From Amblyornis subalaris (lineage: Eukaryota; Chordata; Aves; Passeriformes; Ptilonorhynchidae), in NCBI GenBank assembly GCA_018881555.1, contig JACAXG010000007.1, positions 4,974,643-5,038,642 of the forward strand: 64,000 nucleotides of DNA, given 5' to 3'. Made by a program: the position numbers and the translations under genes. This document shows positions 59,001 through 64,000 of the stretch, piece by piece; within the stretch, counting starts at the first letter, position 1; every line of letters starts with the position of its first letter. The notes below the pieces were generated by a model. The model was not told the DNA's origin. It did not search any database and saw nothing but the letters and a program-made list of their open reading frames with translations.

Positions 59001-61089
59001 CTGCTCATTTCAGAAATTTGTCCTGATATAGGGCAAAGAGCACATCTGCTTAATCACCCAAATGGCCCATTTTTATAAATTGGTGCTTTCTTGTGTAACT
59101 ATCATGCACACATACAAATACAGGCAGAAACTCCACTGTAGTTTCGGTGATTGATTTCATTATTTTAATGGGTGATAATCCACATTGTGGAATAACATGG
59201 ATCTTTTAGGGTAAAGCTTTTACAAACCACTTTATTAGAATATGCCACTTAGTATAGTAAGAGAAAAAAACCAGAACAGCTACTACTTAACATACATATA
59301 TATGCGTTTCTTCTGAATACCTGAACTGACAGACACCTGTTTATTGTAAAACATATGCAAAGAGTTATACATGTAGCAGATGCTCTCCCTGACACAAACA
59401 AGGGAACACTAGAGATAGAATACTTTGTTTGAAAGACTGCTGCCAGAAGCACTGCCCCAGTACCCTACATGCTTTTAATGCTTCGTGCTCGCAAGCANCT
59501 ATGTTTACCTGCAGGAATAGTGGAACAATTTTATGCATATAGAGTTAGACTATGCAGTTTTCTTGTTCAGCCAGTACTGTTTTTAACAGTGGATAGCCAC
59601 TGGCAAAAAATATTAAAATAAAATGATAGGGATTTCTGAAAGAATTCTAGAAGATTTTCCATATATTGGACAATTATTACAGTTCTGTGCAGTTTTTGTA
59701 TTTTGAAAATTACATTATTTCTCTATTGACAAGACAGGCCTCAGCCCTAAGCAATGACAGAGCCTCTTTATCTATACAGTGAGAGAGGCTGCATGGAAAA
59801 CCATTTTCTGTACTGTGAAGCTTTACAACTTTTAAGTTCTACCCCCATCTTTCTTAAGAACTGAGAAAAAAGGCTTAATAAGTGTGTGTGTGCGTAGAAG
59901 TTGATTTTCCTAGGCAGAGAAGAGGGATGTAGAAGAGAAATAAGATGAGACAAGCATTAAAAAACCCCCTCAGACGTACCTATGTGTGATAGTCAAGTAC
60001 CTGTTCTGACATCCCAAGTCAAGCTCTTAAATTATTAATACAGTTTGTCTTCTTTCCCAGTGGATGTTGTGCCAAAGTTGACTTACTTTGACTGAAATGT
60101 TTCATTTTTGAGAACCTGGCATTTTCCCAACAGCCACGGTTTCATTAAATCTTTCCCATTAGGAAAAGCAATCATTCGGTGATGAGCTTATAAGCGTGGA
60201 CTCCACAGTACCTGTCCTACAGCATTGTGAGGAATGAACAGCAGCTCCATAGGGCTCCTGGAATGTAGCATACCCACCAGCACTCTGATTGCATTCTATG
60301 TGGCACACAGTACTGTAGAAAACCCATAATGTGATGAATATTTTATACCTTCCCTCATATAAATTATTAATTTGGTTATTCATTCACCTTTAATGAGCTA
60401 AATTAGAATCACATTTGCAACATTGTTTAAAACATCGTCCATTTTTACTTGTCTTATAGCATAAACACACGTTAAAGATTCCATATATCAAGCTGTAGAT
60501 CACATTTTTCTTTAGATTCCCCTCCCCAGCGCAGCCCTGCTGCCCCTAGGGATATTTGTATCTTATATTTCNCTTAGTTATATGAAAAATTGTAAGTAGC
60601 AGGAAGAGCCATATAGAAGAGCCACCGAGGCTGTGCAAGAACAAGTTGTCATTCCTATTCCTCTTATTCCAGTCTGGAAGAGATGCACAGAACTTCCTCT
60701 TTATCTGCTTTCTTGTGGTCACAGCATGGGACTACCTGGCTCAGACTCTCCNAATGACATGGGGGCCTGGCTTCTTTCGTTAGATGCCACCACAATTTAG
60801 ACTCAGGTGGTAACACGGAAAAAAAGCACTCATTTCCACGGAGCACACTCAAAGGAACGTGGGAAGTACAGGGTGAAATTGTCAGAGCAAAATGAAGCAA
60901 AGTGAGGAAAAACATAACGGGGAATGGAAGAACAATCAGAAAGAATGAGGGGGTGCCAGGTAATTGGCCAGGCAAATGGCATCAGAATGCGAAAGGGCAT
61001 GAAAAAGTAACAGAAAAGAGTAATGAAGAAGACGAAGGAAGCATATGNTAAGACATAAGACATCGAGCACAAGTGTTTAAACATTACCT
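59001..61089. other. Non-coding, no recognised feature
   Basis: AT-rich sequence. The minus-strand frame at 60664-60975 (103 codons) is hydrophobic and contains an ambiguous codon. It has no domain and overlaps another frame, so it is rejected as a gene. Confidence 0.5.
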
Positions 61090-61480
61090 GTGCACTCTGT
61101 CAGATATATCTGAAGGGGAATGTTTTATGCAGTCGTGTTTTCAGCTTTATGAGTTAGTAATTACACAGCCTGACTGCCTCAGAAAAGTGAATTAAAATAC
61201 AGTATTTAAACTCCTGTGAGCCGCTATCTCATCTGCCAGGTGTTAGGCATTTCAGAGTGGCTTGAGGACTCTATTTATGTGTATTATATGGCTTTAAATA
61301 TTGTACAGATGTGAATACAACTGCATAATTTTAAGTGTGCACATTCAATAAGGCATCTGNGTTTTTCACAACCATAATTGCATAAAAGAGGGAATTGTGA
61401 GTGAATCCTTGTATCTGGGATTTTAACATAAATATGTGGTAAATATTGTTAGCTCTCTATTAAAAGGGACATGGGCTAAA
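61090..61480. other. Even-composition block, weak candidate for conserved non-coding DNA
   Basis: No simple repeats and a dense series of AT-rich words resembling homeodomain and POU sites ('taattac', 'gcataatt', 'aattgcat', 'ttaaat'). It precedes the two inverted repeats at 61.57 and 61.72 kb. The evidence is compositional only. Confidence 0.2.
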
Positions 61481-61570
61481 TACAATGAGTGTTGAGAAGA
61501 CGTATAATTTCCAAGTGTTATGTGTAAAATGTCTAGTTGGCATGGAAGATTCCAGTTAAATCTCAGCAAT

Positions 61571-61595
61571 ATAAAATGAATGACTTTCATTTTAT
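61571..61595. repeat. Perfect hairpin: 10-bp arms, 5-nt loop
   Basis: 'ataaaatgaa' (61571-61580) and 'ttcattttat' (61586-61595) are exact reverse complements around 'tgact'. The arms are AT-rich, so the stem is weak. Confidence 0.85.
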
Positions 61596-61721
61596 CTTTT
61601 TACTATATTTTTCAAAGTGTAATAAATTCTACTTGAAAAAAAAAAATTACCCCTCGCCCCCAAATTCTTAACTCTTGTTCCCCAAAAAATGGCTTTCAAA
61701 GTTGTATTTTTATTAAAAGGA

Positions 61722-61792
61722 TTGAGCTGAATGCAATTCTTGCTTAGATAGTTTTTTCAGGCTTCAGTTCGAATGAATTGCATTCAGTTCAA
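61722..61792. repeat. Inverted repeat: 18-bp arms, 35-nt loop
   Basis: Arm 'ttgagctgaatgcaattc' (61722-61739) pairs with 'gaattgcattcagttcaa' (61775-61792) at every position, one being a G-T wobble (G61726-T61788). On transcription from the plus strand the RNA stem would be unbroken. The loop also contains a near-copy of part of the right arm ('ttcagttcgaatg' at 61763-61775 against 'ttcagttcaaatg' at 61783-61795), so direct and inverted repeats overlap. A 71-nt stem-loop of this kind is within the size range of microRNA precursors, but the loop is long and the stem short. No function is shown. Confidence 0.85.
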
Positions 61793-64000
61793 ATGTAATA
61801 CGTTTGAAGAGAAATAGCCAGTGTTTATAAATTTTATAAAAAGCATTTCATAAAGGCAGATACTTATATTTTCAGGAGTGATTCACATTGCATTGCTGTC
61901 ACCTGGCAGGCTTTGGTTGAGATGAAGTAGCTGCTTCTGCCACCCACCTGAGAGAAGCATCCACAGCTCCTTCTCAAATGCTGTTTTATGCTGAAGTGGA
62001 GTACAGGGCCTTGGTCGTGCAGTTAGGCTGTTGTTTCACCTGGGATAAAAATGGTGTATGTCTGCATGATCCCTTCTCTTTGGTCCGCCCTGTGCTGCTT
62101 ATTTATTCCTGGCTTGTCCTGGAATGGAGTAGGCAGAAGTATATGATGAGGTGGTCTCNGATGGGCAGTTTCTCTGGGCTATGATTTGGCTACATCAAGG
62201 GGAGATCAAATGTTTATTCAAACCATCTTCAGTGGTTTTAAGTCTAACCCTACAACCCTTTTGTTCTGAAAGGGACTAGATATGTTCACGATGTCAGATA
62301 CAGCAGAAAAGCAGATTGAGGTGGTTTCCTTGCCTTTTCCAACAGTTAGTTGTGATCCTGCAGGTATGACTCTGTGTCAGTGTGACTGCAAGTGTAACTG
62401 GTACGTAATTACTGTATTTATTAAATATGAACACAACTGGACTGAGTTTAGATTCAAGAGCTTGACTTCACAATGCNCCACAGGTGTGCCCCTTGCTGTG
62501 CTGGGTCGCGCTATTCAAACAGGTGTTTGCTGCAGAACTGAACTTTGAGCAATGCACCTGTGTTTGTTCTGGGGAGAGAGGCTTNGACTAAGCTGTATGG
62601 AAGTGTCATTTTATCAGGCTTAAAACAACCCATTGACTAGGAACGTTTTCTTATGATACAACAGTACATTTATACTGGCAAAGCTGTCTTCACTGAGATC
62701 AGGCTTTTCAAGAGTAGTTTACATTTCAGGCAATGTTTTTCAAAATACGTAGTTTTAAGAGTTTAAAAACATTAATAAATTATGTATCTCCGTTTTTCCA
62801 TAATTTACATTCAGGACTGAATGTTGTCAAGGCGTGTTTTTGAAAACTTGATTTTAAGTTAAAAAATTGCTATAATTTGCTAACTAAATAAACACACATT
62901 TTTTTCTGAAATGCAAGCAGCAGAATGTGAGACTTTTTTTATGGCTTGAATCGCTGTTGCTCCAAGGCTAGAGCTATGGCTCCAGTCCTGAGGAATTTGT
63001 ACCTAAAACCTGTACTACTACCAGTTCAAGCTTATCATATTCATACATCTATTTGGTTATTTTGAGTAGAGAATAAAATTCCCAAACACCTATGGTATTT
63101 TTATTGTAAGAGGATTTTTTTAAAAAGAAATTCAGCACATCCTTCTGAGGAGCGAGTTATTATTACTACTGTAAAATCATTTAGAATACATTTGCATGGC
63201 TTAATTGACCTTGAATAATGCAAACTCTTCCACTCCGACTGACATGAGATGGAGGGAAAAGGCAGTGAGACNTGAATAATCTTCCTATTAAATTCAAAGT
63301 GCTAAAATGAAAGGAAAACTGACTTGGAATTTGTCTTAAATCACTTTTCACTTTCCCCAGTGATGCAGATACAGCAGGAATCTGAAAAGAATTTGGTTAG
63401 CCCTCAGGAAGGAACAATTACACTTAATTTCAAGACATTTAATAATGGCTGACATTTGTTANGGTTCATGGAGTTCTCCTTTCTAAAGATTAAAGTTTCA
63501 GAAATGGTAGTCAGGTTATTTCAAGTTTATAGTAAATTTTAAATTATTTTTTTCTGTTAGTGANTGCTACTCACCATGCTATTTCCCAGTGCATCGTACG
63601 GCACTGCTGAGTTTTACTGAGATACCTGAGCAGCTTTGCTTGTCGATTTGCTCATCCATGCATCCATCCACAATGTGTAAACCAGTCCTTTCCACAGCTG
63701 TTTGAGATGCTTTTGTTTTCCTCTAANCCATGATGACAACTCTGGTCTTCAGTTAAAGTTCTTATATTTTAAAGAAATATTACAGTTTTTTCCTTTGGTG
63801 CTGGTGGAAGAAGAGCTTCCGTGCAAGAGGCTGTTTAGCACTGTCGAACAATGGAAATCTAGTGTCTTTCTCATTTCCAGAAGAAAAACACACANTTAAT
63901 ATATTATTTTTGCTTCAGCACATCTATTTATTTTTTCTTTTATTTTACTGTATTTCTAATTATTTTGAGTATTCTGTCATCCTTTTGCTGACATTTCAGT
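61793..64000. other. Non-coding; possible conserved block at 63.18-63.38 kb
   Basis: AT-rich sequence with short frames (88 codons at most). Near 63190-63230 a set of words resembling transcription-factor sites is grouped: an octamer-like 'atttgcat', 'taattgaccttg' (homeodomain and nuclear-receptor half-site type) and 'aatgcaaa'. A 'ccatgcatccatcca' low-complexity word is at about 63657. No gene or mobile element is recognised. Confidence 0.4.

Noticed and set aside
60664..60975. Hydrophobic 103-codon minus-strand frame, membrane-protein-like
   Set aside because: T-rich template strands give Leu/Phe-rich translations. There is no conserved motif, and a second frame overlaps it.

Overview
This window reads as non-coding nuclear DNA from a bird. 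It is AT-rich. No open reading frame exceeds 134 codons in any frame, and none of the longer ones looks like a protein family I know, apart from a decayed retrotransposon. No rRNA, tRNA, operon or CRISPR is visible. The bird assignment rests on the mobile elements. There are four 3'-truncated CR1 LINE tails with the diagnostic end (a 'gatgatctt...tccaacc' box, in most copies followed by degenerate 'attctatg/attctgtg' octamers). There are also two long-terminal-repeat fragments of the endogenous-retrovirus type abundant in avian genomes. L1, Alu and other mammal-specific repeats are absent. I cannot name the species or the flanking gene. The stretch could be a large intron or a gene desert.

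Layout. From 0 to 3 kb there are three diverged copies of a short unnamed repeat and a GC-richer island near 3 kb. From 3 to 15 kb the sequence is AT-rich and featureless apart from low-complexity tracts and a small inverted repeat. At 15.2-15.6 kb a CpG-enriched, exon-like segment stands out. At 21.5-22.0 kb there is an ancient MIR-type SINE (minus strand) with a partial second copy. At 23.3-24.0 kb lies an internally shortened avian LTR-like element. A CR1 tail ends at 26.95 kb. A T/G-rich low-complexity tract is at 30.9 kb and a second MIR-like SINE at 31.6 kb. A near-perfect 20-bp hairpin with a 3-nt loop is at 34.8 kb. A balanced-composition block at 40.1-40.5 kb looks like a conserved non-coding element. 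At 41.7-43.1 kb a retroelement cluster holds a CR1 tail, an LTR and another CR1 tail, all on the plus strand, and a fourth CR1 tail is at 47.3 kb. The best element is at 52.9-53.7 kb: a minus-strand fossil of an L2/L3-type LINE reverse transcriptase, recognisable through several motif blocks in order but broken by stops, frameshifts and loss of the catalytic box. A CpG cluster beside a (GT)n microsatellite is at 58.8-59.0 kb. Two further inverted repeats lie within 250 bp of each other at 61.6-61.8 kb.

Nothing here forms a multi-gene system. The most useful leads are the hairpins at 34.8 and 61.7 kb, the L2/L3-type LINE fossil, the CpG-rich exon-like segment at 15.3 kb, and the candidate conserved blocks. 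All of these need alignment to other birds to confirm. Identification of repeats is by recall of family consensus features; no database search was run.
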